Positions 25,478 through 34,165 of a stretch of DNA of 64,000 nucleotides are shown piece by piece. The stretch lies in NCBI RefSeq assembly GCF_011303555.1, contig NZ_CP049868.1, positions 1,488,001 through 1,552,000 of the forward strand, given 5' to 3'. Both the position numbers and the translations under genes were made by a program. This stretch comes from Pedobacter sp. HDW13 (lineage in GTDB: Bacteria; Bacteroidota; Bacteroidia; Sphingobacteriales; Sphingobacteriaceae). Below the pieces are notes generated by a model. The model was not told the DNA's origin. It saw only the letters and a program-made list of their open reading frames with translations, and made no database searches. Within the stretch, counting starts at the first letter, position 1. Each line of letters starts with the position of its first letter.

Positions 25478-26347
25478 CTAGTTGGTAACGCTTACAATTT
25501 CAATATCGAAATCTAATGGTATTCCATTTCCTAAATCAGATGGAATAATTAAACGAAGTTTTCCTCCAGCAGTTACTTTACCAGGCAATATTAATTGCCA
25601 ACCCTTATATAAGTTACTTAAAATATCTGTTATCTGATTTGAGGCTTGCGGGATCACAGAGCCATCCAGGTATCTTACAGTATAGTTTGCTACGATTGAA
25701 GAGTTAACATTAATTATGTCTGACCCAGTACCTGCCGTGCTTATACTATAACGTGCCCTCGATGGGTCTTTTATCATTGTTAATTTATTGTTAGCAATAA
25801 ATTTTTCTATCTCATACTCATCAACCTCATGTCTTTTGGTTTGAGAATATATACCTAAATCAACAATAACGTTTTCGTTAGAACCTATATTTAATAAACT
25901 TAATCCGTTTTTACCGAAAGCCATGTTTGAAGGCATAATCAAAGTACCTTTACCACCTCTTTTCAGTTTGGATAATACTTCTCTTACTGGTTTAAAAACA
26001 TAGTTAACCGTGTTACTATTAATTTTAAATTGATCGGTGTAACCCAAAAAAGTACCAGGAATCATTAAATCAGATGTTTGATTTAATACCTGACCTGATA
26101 ATGTTTTAAAAGTATAAGAATAGTATACCGAATCAGAATTCTTAATTACATCACCTGTTCCATCAGTAGTAACTTTATAATAGTAGCCGGTGGCATCTTT
26201 CTCAAAACTTAAATTATTCTTTTTCAGGTAAGCCTGAATGGCCGCATCGTCTATAGTTTCAATAGAATCATACTCTTTTTTACAAGAGCTGAAAATCACT
26301 GTAGCCAATAAAAGTGCAAACAGGCTAAGTTGAGTAAATTTGTTCAT
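25478..26347 (-). CDS. Lipoprotein with two degenerate FKBP-type domains
   Basis: The protein has 289 residues with a lipoprotein signal ending FSSCKKE. Two tandem regions each start with a YLKKNNLSFEKDATGYYYKV-like lead-in (about 39-58; second at about 181-206, FIANNKLTMIKDPSRARYSI). Each continues into an FKBP-like barrel. Many of the usual FKBP active-site positions (the YEGRLLDG and GW motifs) are changed, especially in the first domain, so isomerase activity is uncertain and a chaperone or binding role is possible. It starts 3 bases after the stop of the next FKBP gene and is co-transcribed with it. Confidence 0.8.
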   Translation of the reverse strand: MNKFTQLSLFALLLATVIFSSCKKEYDSIETIDDAAIQAYLKKNNLSFEKDATGYYYKVTTDGTGDVIKNSDSVYYSYTFKTLSGQVLNQTSDLMIPGTFLGYTDQFKINSNTVNYVFKPVREVLSKLKRGGKGTLIMPSNMAFGKNGLSLLNIGSNENVIVDLGIYSQTKRHEVDEYEIEKFIANNKLTMIKDPSRARYSISTAGTGSDIINVNSSIVANYTVRYLDGSVIPQASNQITDILSNLYKGWQLILPGKVTAGGKLRLIIPSDLGNGIPLDFDIEIVSVTN

Positions 26348-26350
26348 TTA

Positions 26351-26836
26351 TTATTGTACGTCTGTAAGTGTTATTGTAAAATCGAGCACTGAATTTGCCG
26401 GAACTGAGCTTGAGGGCGATTGTGTTCCATAAGCATAATAAGAAGGAATAATTAACCTGATCTTGCCTCCTTTTTGTATTCTCTGAATTCCTATTTGCCA
26501 GCCTGCAATCACATTTCCTAACGAAAATGAAGTAGGAGTACCTTTTGTGCTGTCGAAAATGGTTCCGTTTAACAACCGGCCTTCGTAATCGGCAGTAATT
26601 TTGGTTGAAGCCAGATAGCTTACACTACCTGATCCGGGCTCAATAATCTGGTAAAAAATACCGTAAGAATCCTTAATCGCGGTAATATTGTTAGCTTTAA
26701 CAAAAGCACGAATCGCAGTTGTATCTGCCTTAAACTGCGGTACCGGATCGTAGTCCTCTACCGGCGTGTTCTTTTTACAAGCAGCAAAGCAAGCTGTAAT
26801 ACAAACTAATAGGATAATATATTTAAACTTAGCCAT
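26351..26836 (-). CDS. FKBP-type peptidyl-prolyl isomerase lipoprotein
   Basis: The protein has 161 residues from the ATG at 26836; an in-frame ATG at 26914 would place the signal peptide 26 residues in and lies upstream of the promoter. Its lipoprotein signal has lipobox CFAACKK. The FKBP domain (about 60-160) shows ITADYEGRLLNGTIFDS, GWQIGIQRIQKGGKIRLIIPSYYAYG and NSVLDFTITL, with the residues expected of active isomerases. It probably assists folding of exported proteins. A perfect -7 element lies only 6 bases ahead of the ATG, so the mRNA would have almost no leader. Confidence 0.92.
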   Translation of the reverse strand: MAKFKYIILLVCITACFAACKKNTPVEDYDPVPQFKADTTAIRAFVKANNITAIKDSYGIFYQIIEPGSGSVSYLASTKITADYEGRLLNGTIFDSTKGTPTSFSLGNVIAGWQIGIQRIQKGGKIRLIIPSYYAYGTQSPSSSVPANSVLDFTITLTDVQ

Positions 26837-26842
26837 CACCCG

Positions 26843-26850
26843 CAAAAATA
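26843..26850 (-). promoter_or_regulatory. -7 element almost touching the FKBP start codon
   Basis: On the minus strand TATTTTTG matches TAnnTTTG exactly and its last base is 6 bases from the ATG at 26836. This predicts a leaderless or near-leaderless transcript. Confidence 0.55.
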
Positions 26851-26991
26851 AGCTTTTAATGCGGATGCTACAATTTTTAACCAATTTTAACAATTTAAGG
26901 GGCATGAAGTTCAAAGCAGTTAGCCCAAAGCAGCTTAATTAATAATATCAGCCCTGCTTTAAACTTTTGCCTCAACCTTTATTATTGCTGC

Positions 26992-27438
26992 TTATTGTGT
27001 ATTAGAAAGCTGAATGGTAAAATCTAACACCGAGTTACCTGGAATTGGACCTACCGCACTACTTCCATAACCTAAACCTGGCGGAACGATTAATCTGATT
27101 TCGCCTCCTTTTTGTATTTTAGGAATGCCAATTTTCCAGCCTTCTATTAATTCGGCCAGATTAAAGGTTTGTTCTTTACCGCCGCCATTATCGAAAACAC
27201 TGCCATCTAACAAACGGCCTTCGTACTTAATGGTAATTTTAGTATTGGCCGGATAAGTAAAAGAACCTGTGCCTGGTTTAATGATCTGGTAATATAATCC
27301 CGATGCATCTTTAGTTGCGTTGATATTGTTCTTCTGGATAAATTCGGTAATCTGCTTTTCAGGATCCTCGTCTTTTTTACAAGCTGAAACTGTAACTATA
27401 GCCAAAAAGAGCAGGGTAAGCAATCTAAGTTTAATCAT
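26992..27438 (-). CDS. FKBP-type peptidyl-prolyl isomerase lipoprotein (second)
   Basis: The protein has 148 residues with a lipoprotein signal, MIKLRLLTLLFLAIVTVSAC followed by KKDED. The FKBP domain (about 45-148) has TIKYEGRLLDGSVFDN, GWKIGIPKIQKGGEIRLIVPPGLGYG and NSVLDFTIQL, all intact. It is very similar to the 26351-26836 protein, and both share the lead-in AFVKANNITAIKD/FIQKNNINATKD. It is separated from that gene by 155 bases with its own promoter candidate, so it is a paralog rather than part of one operon. Confidence 0.92.
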   Translation of the reverse strand: MIKLRLLTLLFLAIVTVSACKKDEDPEKQITEFIQKNNINATKDASGLYYQIIKPGTGSFTYPANTKITIKYEGRLLDGSVFDNGGGKEQTFNLAELIEGWKIGIPKIQKGGEIRLIVPPGLGYGSSAVGPIPGNSVLDFTIQLSNTQ

Positions 27439-27441
27439 GCG

Positions 27442-27449
27442 CGAAAGTA
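27442..27449 (-). promoter_or_regulatory. -7-like element touching the second FKBP start codon
   Basis: TACTTTCG on the minus strand differs from TAnnTTTG at one base and ends 3 bases from the ATG at 27438. It repeats the near-leaderless arrangement of the neighbouring FKBP gene. Confidence 0.4.
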
Positions 27450-27543
27450 AGGTTTTAATATCATAAAGTAACAGCCCATTCTTTTTTGAAGCGCAATTTT
27501 CTAGCCTTTCGCAACCTGTAATCCTGTTTTACATTTTTAACTT

Positions 27544-27766
27544 TTGTCATACTGAGCGTTAATTTATTTTATAAAAATCAATATAAATGACAGCCCATTT
27601 CAGGGTCGTCATTGCGAGGTACGAAGCAATCTTACTACTATGGGTGGGAAAAAGCATTACTTCAGTTTCAACTAGCGATCGTTGTAAGATTGCTTTCCCG
27701 ATTAAGCGGGACAGGCTGTCGTTCCTCCTCGCAATGACGGTTCTTCTATTGGCTCCGTCAATGGTA
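27544..27766. repeat. Dispersed palindromic repeat, copy 2
   Basis: This is copy 2 of the repeat at 9911-10111. It is longer by about 22 bases because of an extra hairpin-like segment (TCCCGATTAAGCGGGA) near 27696. The outer GTCATTGCGAGG/CCTCGCAATGAC arms and the central ACTAGCGATCG are unchanged. Confidence 0.75.
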
Positions 27767-27831
27767 AGCTTCTGTAAAACAAGGGTAGCCTTTAGACCAG
27801 GAGCAAGGGCGCCAGGATTAAGCTTTTCTAA

Positions 27832-27865
27832 CAAAAAAGGTTAAGTGCTTTATACACTTAACCTT
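27832..27865 (-). terminator. Terminator of the fad operon
   Basis: AAGGTTAAGTG (27837-27847) pairs perfectly with CACTTAACCTT (27855-27865). On the minus strand a T run follows. It sits 29 bases past the fadE stop. Confidence 0.85.
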
Positions 27866-27893
27866 TAAACCCTCAACCTGCTAACCTTTTACC

Positions 27894-29687
27894 TTAGAAG
27901 ATATATTTGTTTGCTTCAATTAACTGTTGTGCTACTCTTTGGCGTGCATCTTTAACATTAAATGGCTCCATTTTGGTAAAGCGGCGTAAGCCAACCAGCA
28001 TCATGCGTTGCTCATCCCCTTCAGCAAAAGCCCATAATGCTTCTTTACCTGCTTTGGTAATGCCGTCAACAGCCTCTACCAGGTAAATCCGCAATAAATC
28101 AAGCTGACCTGCAACTGCTGCTTCGCCACGCATGGCAACCAGTTTTTCAGTCCTCAACAAGGCAGATTCGGCCACATACACATAACTGGCCATATCGGCA
28201 ATATTCATTAAAATTTCCTGCTCTTTACTTAAAGTCATCATCAGTTTCTGTACCGCAGCACCAGCCACCATTAAAGTCGCTTTTTTCAAGTTCGACAATA
28301 CTTTTTTCTCTGCAGCAAACAAGGTGGTGTCTTCTTCTCCAAAATCCGGGATACTCATCAGCTCAGCAGCAACTGCCGTGGCCGGAGTCATCAGGTCTAA
28401 CTCACCTTTCATGGCGCGTTTAAGCATCATATCAACCGTAAGCAAACGATTAATTTCGTTGGTACCTTCAAAAATGCGGTTAATACGGGCATCGCGATAG
28501 GCCCTGTCCATCGGTGCATCGGCAGAGAAGCCCATACCACCATAAATTTGTACGCCTTCATCTACTGCATAATCCAACGCTTCCGATCCCCAAACTTTTA
28601 AAATAGCGCACTCAACTGCAAACTGCTCAACCGATTTTAATCTGGCTTTGCCCGATTCCATTCCACCGGCAACCAGCTGATCGTAGGTATCATCAATATT
28701 TTGTCCGGCGCGGTAGTTTGCCGCATCAACAGCATAAAGTTTCGAAGCAATTTCTGCAATTTTATAACGAATAGCACCGTATTTAGAAATTGGTCTGCCA
28801 AACTGAATCCTTTCGTTCGAATAATTGATGGCCGTACTTAATGTCGCTTTTGAAGCCCCAATTGCCGCAGCCGATAATTTAATACGACCAATATTTAAAA
28901 TGTTCACGGCGATTTTAAAGCCGTTCTCTCTGTCGCTCAACATGTTCTCAACTGGCACAGCACAATCGTTAAAGAACACCTGGCGGGTTGATGAACCTTT
29001 AATACCCATTTTATGTTCTTCGGGGTTCATGGTAATGCCACCAAATTCTTTTTCTACAATAAATGCGGTGAGGTTTTTATCATCATCAATCTTTGCAAAA
29101 ACGATAAAAATATCTGCAAAACCACCGTTGGTGATCCACATTTTTTGACCGGTAATGATATAATGTTTACCGTCTTCGCTCAGTTTGGCTTTGGTTTTAC
29201 CCGAATTGGCATCCGAGCCTGAATTTGGCTCAGTTAAACAGTAGGCTGCTTTCCACTCGCCCGAACCCAGTTTTGGAATATATTTTGCCTTTTGTGCTTC
29301 GTTACCGTAATACAGGATAGGTAAAGTACCAATACCGGTATGTGCAGAAAGTGCAACGGCGAAAGAATGTCCTGCGCCAACTACATCAGCAACCAACATA
29401 GAGGTATTAAAATTCTTACCAAAACCGCCGTATTCTTCAGGCACTGAAACACCTAAAATACCCAGCTCGCCTGCTTTGGTAAGCAACGAAGGCATTAACT
29501 CGGGATCTTCCTGCTTGTCAATTTTATCTAAGTTCGGATAAACCTCTGCCTCCAGAAAATCGCGACAGGTTTGTGCAATCATCTGCTGCTCTTCATCAAA
29601 TTCTTCAGGGATAAATACTTCCTGATAAGTGGTATCTTTAATTAAGAATTCGCCACCTTTAATTGTCTTTTTTTCAGTTGTTTCCAT
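27894..29687 (-). CDS. fadE: Acyl-CoA dehydrogenase
   Basis: The protein has 597 residues, the length of Bacillus FadE-type dehydrogenases with an extra C-terminal helical domain. It should introduce the trans-2 double bond into acyl-CoA using FAD. The N-terminal helical domain (35-150) is followed by the substrate/FAD part AAYCLTEPNSGSDANSGK and KMWITNGGFADIFIVFAKI. ERIQFGRPISKYGAIRYKIAE and YGGMGFSADAPMDRAYRDARINRIFEGTNEI are the usual family signatures. An extra domain fills about 430-597. It is the last gene of the marR-fadN-fadA-fadE operon and is followed by a strong terminator. Confidence 0.95.
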   Translation of the reverse strand: METTEKKTIKGGEFLIKDTTYQEVFIPEEFDEEQQMIAQTCRDFLEAEVYPNLDKIDKQEDPELMPSLLTKAGELGILGVSVPEEYGGFGKNFNTSMLVADVVGAGHSFAVALSAHTGIGTLPILYYGNEAQKAKYIPKLGSGEWKAAYCLTEPNSGSDANSGKTKAKLSEDGKHYIITGQKMWITNGGFADIFIVFAKIDDDKNLTAFIVEKEFGGITMNPEEHKMGIKGSSTRQVFFNDCAVPVENMLSDRENGFKIAVNILNIGRIKLSAAAIGASKATLSTAINYSNERIQFGRPISKYGAIRYKIAEIASKLYAVDAANYRAGQNIDDTYDQLVAGGMESGKARLKSVEQFAVECAILKVWGSEALDYAVDEGVQIYGGMGFSADAPMDRAYRDARINRIFEGTNEINRLLTVDMMLKRAMKGELDLMTPATAVAAELMSIPDFGEEDTTLFAAEKKVLSNLKKATLMVAGAAVQKLMMTLSKEQEILMNIADMASYVYVAESALLRTEKLVAMRGEAAVAGQLDLLRIYLVEAVDGITKAGKEALWAFAEGDEQRMMLVGLRRFTKMEPFNVKDARQRVAQQLIEANKYIF

Positions 29688-29763
29688 TGTTATGAGATTT
29701 GAGAAATGAGATTTGAGATCTGAGACCTGCCCAAATTCAAACCCAAATCAATTAGTTTATATA

Positions 29764-30975
29764 TCAGACATTAGATGTGAGATTATCTAACTTCTCTTGT
29801 CTATAAAAGTTCAAATATCCCGCAGCGCCTTGCCCGGTTCCTACGCACATGGTAACCATTCCGTATTTTTTGTTTTGTCTTTTAAGCTCGTTCAAAATCT
29901 GCACTGTTAATTTTGCACCTGTACAGCCCAGCGGGTGACCTAATGCTATTGCCCCACCATTTACGTTAATCACATCAGGGTTTAAATCCAGGGTTCTGAT
30001 TACCGCTAATGATTGTGAAGCAAAAGCCTCATTAAGTTCAATCAAATCGATATCTTCTTTTTTCAAACCAGCTTGTTTCAATGCTTTTGGAATGGCTTCA
30101 ATCGGACCAATCCCCATAATACGTGGCGGAACACCTGCAACACCGTAACTTACCAATCGCGCAATAGGCTCGGCGTTTAACTCTTTCATTTTCTTTTCCG
30201 AAACTACCAAAACAAAGGCTGCCCCATCTGAGGTTTGAGAAGAATTACCTGCTGTTACGCTTCCAACGGCATCAAAAACCGGTTTCAGTTTCGCTAGTTT
30301 ATCGAGTGTAGTATCTGCTCGCGGACCTTCGTCGGTATCAACCACGTAAGAACGGGTTTTCTTTTTCAGGTTGGCATCCAGGTAATTTTCGTTTACCGTA
30401 ATGGGTAGCAAACCATCTTTTAAATGACCGTTTTTTATCGCATGAACTGCTTTTTCGTGCGATTTTAATGAAAAGACATCCTGATCTTCGCGACTTACCT
30501 TATACTCTTTGGCTACTGCTTCGGCGGTTAAACCCATTCCCCAGTACCAATCCGGGTTATTTTTAGCTACTTCGGCATTTGGCACCAGTTTCCAGCCACC
30601 AAAGGGCATACCACTCATTACCTCTACACCGCCTGCTATAATACAATCGGCCATTCCTGCCTTAATTTTCGCTACAGCGGTGGCAATGGTATCTAAACCT
30701 GATGCACAATACCTGTTAACGGTAACACCCGGAACTTTATCAGTATCTAAGCCCATTAACGAGATCATGCGGCCAATGTTTAAACCTTGCTCAGCCTCTG
30801 GCGTAGCGTTACCTACAATCACATCGTCTATCTGTTCGTTATCTAAATTCGGAACCGAGGCAACCAAAGCCCTGATTACTTCTGCAGCTAAATCGTCGGC
30901 CCTTGTGAAACGGAATACACCGCGGGGTGCTTTACCCACTGCTGTACGGTATCCTGCTATTATATATGCTTCCAT
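29764..30975 (-). CDS. fadA: Acetyl-CoA C-acyltransferase (3-ketoacyl-CoA thiolase)
   Basis: The protein has 403 residues from the ATG at 30975, whose MEAYIIAGYRTAVGKAPRG is the canonical thiolase start. An ATG 20 codons upstream falls in intergenic micro-repeats. The nucleophilic cysteine is in VNRYCASGLDTIA, the His in LNEAFASQSLAV follows, then GGAIALGHPLGCTGA and MCVGTGQGAA with the second catalytic Cys. It performs the last step of beta-oxidation, releasing acetyl-CoA. The operon order fadN-fadA-fadE is the same as in Bacillus fadNAE. Confidence 0.96.
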   Translation of the reverse strand: MEAYIIAGYRTAVGKAPRGVFRFTRADDLAAEVIRALVASVPNLDNEQIDDVIVGNATPEAEQGLNIGRMISLMGLDTDKVPGVTVNRYCASGLDTIATAVAKIKAGMADCIIAGGVEVMSGMPFGGWKLVPNAEVAKNNPDWYWGMGLTAEAVAKEYKVSREDQDVFSLKSHEKAVHAIKNGHLKDGLLPITVNENYLDANLKKKTRSYVVDTDEGPRADTTLDKLAKLKPVFDAVGSVTAGNSSQTSDGAAFVLVVSEKKMKELNAEPIARLVSYGVAGVPPRIMGIGPIEAIPKALKQAGLKKEDIDLIELNEAFASQSLAVIRTLDLNPDVINVNGGAIALGHPLGCTGAKLTVQILNELKRQNKKYGMVTMCVGTGQGAAGYLNFYRQEKLDNLTSNV

Positions 30976-31126
30976 TTTTTTAAGATTTGAGATCTGAGAT
31001 TTAAGATTTGAGACCTGCTCAAATGATAAATTCAAATCGTTTATTGTTTACATTTGAGATATAAGATTTGCGATGCTAGATTTGAGACCTGTTACGTTCT
31101 CGCATCTCAAATCTAATCTCTCATAC
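30976..31126. repeat. TTTGAGAT micro-repeats between fad genes
   Basis: Degenerate units such as GATTTGAGATCTGAGATTT, GATTTGAGACCTG and CATTTGAGATATAAGATTTG recur through the fadA-fadN spacer and again at 29697-29745 between fadE and fadA. ATCTCAAATCTAATCTC near 31105 is an inverted copy, so the spacer can fold. No gene is present. Confidence 0.5.
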
Positions 31127-33532
31127 CTAATTACGCAACGGTTTCCCTTTTGTAATGATGCTCTGAATCCGCTCCAACGACTTTCTTTCACCTGCCAGCG
31201 ATAAAAAGGCCTCTCTTTCCAGATCGAGCAGATATTGTTCGGTAACTTCTGTAGGAGCAGATAAATCGCCACCACACATTACATAACCCAGTTTCTCGGA
31301 TATTTTCTTATCGTGTTCAGAAATGAAATGACCAGCGTACATGCTGTTTGCACCGGCATAAACAATACCCAAACCTTGTTTACCTAAAACTTTGATATCA
31401 TTGCGTTGAACTGGTTTGGTGTAACCTGCATCGGCCAGTTCAATGGCTTTTGCTTTTGCATCGGCCAACAAGCGATTGCGGTTCATAGAAATTGAGAATT
31501 TATCTTTTTGCAAATAGCCCAACTCATACGCCTCATAACCCGAAGTAGAAACTTTAGCCATACCAATGGTTAGGAAACGATCTTTCAGGGCATTCTGCAC
31601 AATCTGATCGTCTTTATATTCATCAGATGCACGCAGCGCAAACTCTTTGGTACCACCACCACCAGGAATTACGCCCACACCAAATTCTACCAGTCCCATA
31701 TAGGTCTCTGCCGAAAGCTGAACGTGATCGGCGTGTAAGCTAAATTCGCAGCCACCACCCAATGTTAGGTTATGTGGCGCAACCACCACCGGAATAGAAG
31801 AATAACGAATGCGCATTGAAGTATTCTGGAACATGCGGATCGCCATATTCAATTCATCCCACTCCTGCTCTACCGCCATCATAAAAATCATTCCCACGTT
31901 GGCACCAGCCGAGAAATTAGCTCCATCATTACCGATTACTAAACCGCGGTAATCTTTTTCGGCCATATCAATGGCTTTATTGATTCCCGAAATTACATCG
32001 CCACCAATGGTGTTCATTTTAGTATGGAACTCTACATTCAGAATGCCATCGCCGAGATCGATAATAGAAATACCTGAGTTTTTCCAAACCGTTTTATTTT
32101 CTCGAAGGTTGTCTAAGATGATAAACTCATCGGTACCCGGTAAAGCTTTATAAGTTTTAGATGGAATATCGTAATATTTTTTAACGCCATTTTCTACCTT
32201 GTAAAACGAAGTATTTCCGGCAGCAAGCATTTCGTGTACCCAGGTTGCAGCTTTATTTCCATATTGCTCCATGCCTTCCAGCGCTTCTTTAACACCTACG
32301 GCATCCCAAAGTTCAAATGGCCCAAGCTCCCAACCGAAACCTGCACGCATGGCATCATCAATGCGGTAGAGTTCATCAGAAATTTCGGGAATCCTGTCTG
32401 ATACATATTCAAACAAGCCAAAAGAAGAGTGGCGGAACAATTCGCCGGCTTTATCTTTTCCTTTAGCAAAAATCTTCATCCGCTCGCGCAGGTTTTCAAC
32501 CGGCTTGGTCATTTCTAAAGTGGCCGATTTTACTTTTTGCTGGGGTTTGTATTCCAGCGTTTTTAAATCGAGCGCCAGAATTTCGGTTTTACCATCTGCC
32601 GATTTTGTTTTTTTATAAAAACCCTGCTGCGTTTTATCGCCCAGCCATTTGTGCTCTTCCATTTTTTGCACATAAGCCGGAAGCTTAAACAAATCATGCG
32701 CTTTATCATCTGGGCAATTATCGTAAAGACCTTTGGCCACTTTAATCATGGTATCTAAACCCACTACATCCGAAGTACGGAAAGTAGCCGATTTAGGTCT
32801 GCCTAAAGCTGGCCCGGTAAATTTGTCGACTTCTTCTACAGTTAAATCAAGTTTTTCTACCAGATGCAACAGCGCCATAATCGAGTATACACCTACCCTA
32901 TTAGCTATAAATGCTGGGGTATCTTTACACAAAACAGTGGTTTTTCCCAAAAATTTATCGCCATAATGCATTAAGAAATCAACGATTTCGGGTTTGGTAT
33001 GCGGCGTTGGGATAACTTCGAGCAATTTGAGGTAACGTGGTGGATTAAAAAAGTGGGTTCCGCAGAAATTAGCTTTAAAATCTTCGCTTCTGCCTTCGGC
33101 CATTAAGTGAATAGGAATACCCGAAGTGTTCGAAGTAATTAAAGTGCCCGGTTTGCGGAACTGCTCTACCTGTTCGAAAACCTTTTTCTTAATATCCAGA
33201 TTTTCGACAACTACCTCAATTACCCAATCGTAACCCGCTATTTTCGACATATCATCGTCGAAATTTCCGGTTTTGATTTTATTTAATGCTTTTTTGGTAT
33301 AAACCGGCGATGGATTTGTTTTAACAGCTGTTTGCAAAGCGGCATTTACAATCCGGTTTTTTACAGCTGGGTTATCCAGCGCTAGTCCTTTTGCCTGTTC
33401 CTCGGGATTCAGCTCTTTTGGGGCAATATCCAATAGCAAAACCTCTACACCAATATTGGCGAAGTGGCATGCAATACGCGACCCCATAATACCTGAACCC
33501 AAAACAGCAACTTTATTAATGCTTCGTTTCAT
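31127..33532 (-). CDS. fadN: 3-hydroxyacyl-CoA dehydrogenase / enoyl-CoA hydratase fusion
   Basis: The protein has 801 residues. The N-terminal NAD-binding domain starts KVAVLGSGIMGSRIACHFANIG (residues 8-29). The C-terminal dehydrogenase helix domains follow (about 190-300, TPAFIANRVGVYS, and a second unit near 390-440). The crotonase-type hydratase domain is at about 490-690, with GANFSAGANVGM and LGGGCEFSLHADH. The dehydrogenase-first order is that of FadN, not of enterobacterial FadB. It carries out the hydration and oxidation steps of beta-oxidation. It lies between marR (75 bases upstream) and fadA (151 bases downstream). Confidence 0.95.
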   Translation of the reverse strand: MKRSINKVAVLGSGIMGSRIACHFANIGVEVLLLDIAPKELNPEEQAKGLALDNPAVKNRIVNAALQTAVKTNPSPVYTKKALNKIKTGNFDDDMSKIAGYDWVIEVVVENLDIKKKVFEQVEQFRKPGTLITSNTSGIPIHLMAEGRSEDFKANFCGTHFFNPPRYLKLLEVIPTPHTKPEIVDFLMHYGDKFLGKTTVLCKDTPAFIANRVGVYSIMALLHLVEKLDLTVEEVDKFTGPALGRPKSATFRTSDVVGLDTMIKVAKGLYDNCPDDKAHDLFKLPAYVQKMEEHKWLGDKTQQGFYKKTKSADGKTEILALDLKTLEYKPQQKVKSATLEMTKPVENLRERMKIFAKGKDKAGELFRHSSFGLFEYVSDRIPEISDELYRIDDAMRAGFGWELGPFELWDAVGVKEALEGMEQYGNKAATWVHEMLAAGNTSFYKVENGVKKYYDIPSKTYKALPGTDEFIILDNLRENKTVWKNSGISIIDLGDGILNVEFHTKMNTIGGDVISGINKAIDMAEKDYRGLVIGNDGANFSAGANVGMIFMMAVEQEWDELNMAIRMFQNTSMRIRYSSIPVVVAPHNLTLGGGCEFSLHADHVQLSAETYMGLVEFGVGVIPGGGGTKEFALRASDEYKDDQIVQNALKDRFLTIGMAKVSTSGYEAYELGYLQKDKFSISMNRNRLLADAKAKAIELADAGYTKPVQRNDIKVLGKQGLGIVYAGANSMYAGHFISEHDKKISEKLGYVMCGGDLSAPTEVTEQYLLDLEREAFLSLAGERKSLERIQSIITKGKPLRN

Positions 33533-33607
33533 TACTTTATATATTTTTCTTTAGGTCTGATTAAACCTGTACAAAGTGAATTTATTTTGCTCCAGATTAT
33601 ATCCTGA

Positions 33608-34042
33608 TTAATCAACAGTATAAGCTACCGTAATCTCATTTAGTTTTATCAATAGATTAATGAATGTTTCCTTTTCTTTTTTGGTGAAGTGCTCATCCAA
33701 ATACTCGTTAAATTTGCGTACAACACCCTTAGCCAGTTGTTTTTTTTCTTTACCAAAGTCAGTCAGGAAAATTTTTACAGAACGTTTATCGCCAACGGAT
33801 GTTTCGCGATAAATGAGATTAGCCTCTTCCATATTGTTTAACATGCGCGAAAGGCTGGTGGCTTTAACGCCCAGCAGGGCAGCAAGGTTAGAAACAGCAG
33901 TACCCTCTTCGTCGTTAATGTTAATAAGCATATAACCAATAGCCTGTGTAATACCAAAACTTGAAGCCATTTGGTTATATTTATTGAACATGTTTTGCCA
34001 GGCAAACTTAACATGGTAATCTATTGTTTGTTGTTGTTTCAT
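33608..34042 (-). CDS. MarR family transcriptional regulator of the fad operon
   Basis: The protein has 144 residues. It has the winged helix-turn-helix of MarR proteins: LAALLGVKATSLSRMLNNMEEANLIYRE (about 56-83), followed by the wing SVGDKRSVKIFLTDFGKE. It is the first gene of the unit that continues into fadN. A perfect 14-base palindrome sits right at the predicted transcription start, and the same core occurs at the fadD promoter. A natural reading is an autoregulated repressor that releases DNA on binding acyl-CoA or a fatty acid. The ligand is inferred from context only. Confidence 0.9.
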   Translation of the reverse strand: MKQQQTIDYHVKFAWQNMFNKYNQMASSFGITQAIGYMLININDEEGTAVSNLAALLGVKATSLSRMLNNMEEANLIYRETSVGDKRSVKIFLTDFGKEKKQLAKGVVRKFNEYLDEHFTKKEKETFINLLIKLNEITVAYTVD

Positions 34043-34053
34043 TCCTTAATTTA

Positions 34054-34075
34054 TTATGCTTGCATAACAAAGCTA
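34054..34075 (-). promoter_or_regulatory. marR-fad promoter with palindromic operator
   Basis: TAGCTTTG on the minus strand (34068-34075) matches TAnnTTTG exactly. TTATGCTTGCATAA (34054-34067), a perfect palindrome apart from its two-base centre, follows directly and should cover the transcription start. The ATG of marR is 11 bases further. Confidence 0.7.
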
Positions 34076-34165
34076 ACGAATGTATTTTGTTAATGCAATA
34101 GAAAAAATCAAAATAATTGTCAAAATTTTCTTATAATCGAAACACACAAATGAAAACGACTTAAT

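Noticed and set aside
27559..27844. Open frames on both strands after the FKBP genes
   Set aside because: They lie almost wholly inside the dispersed repeat copy and its flank, and are not conserved with the other copy in reading frame.
31048..31275. Minus-strand frame of 75 codons at the end of fadN
   Set aside because: It overlaps fadN out of frame and the intergenic micro-repeats. The fadN frame has full family support.
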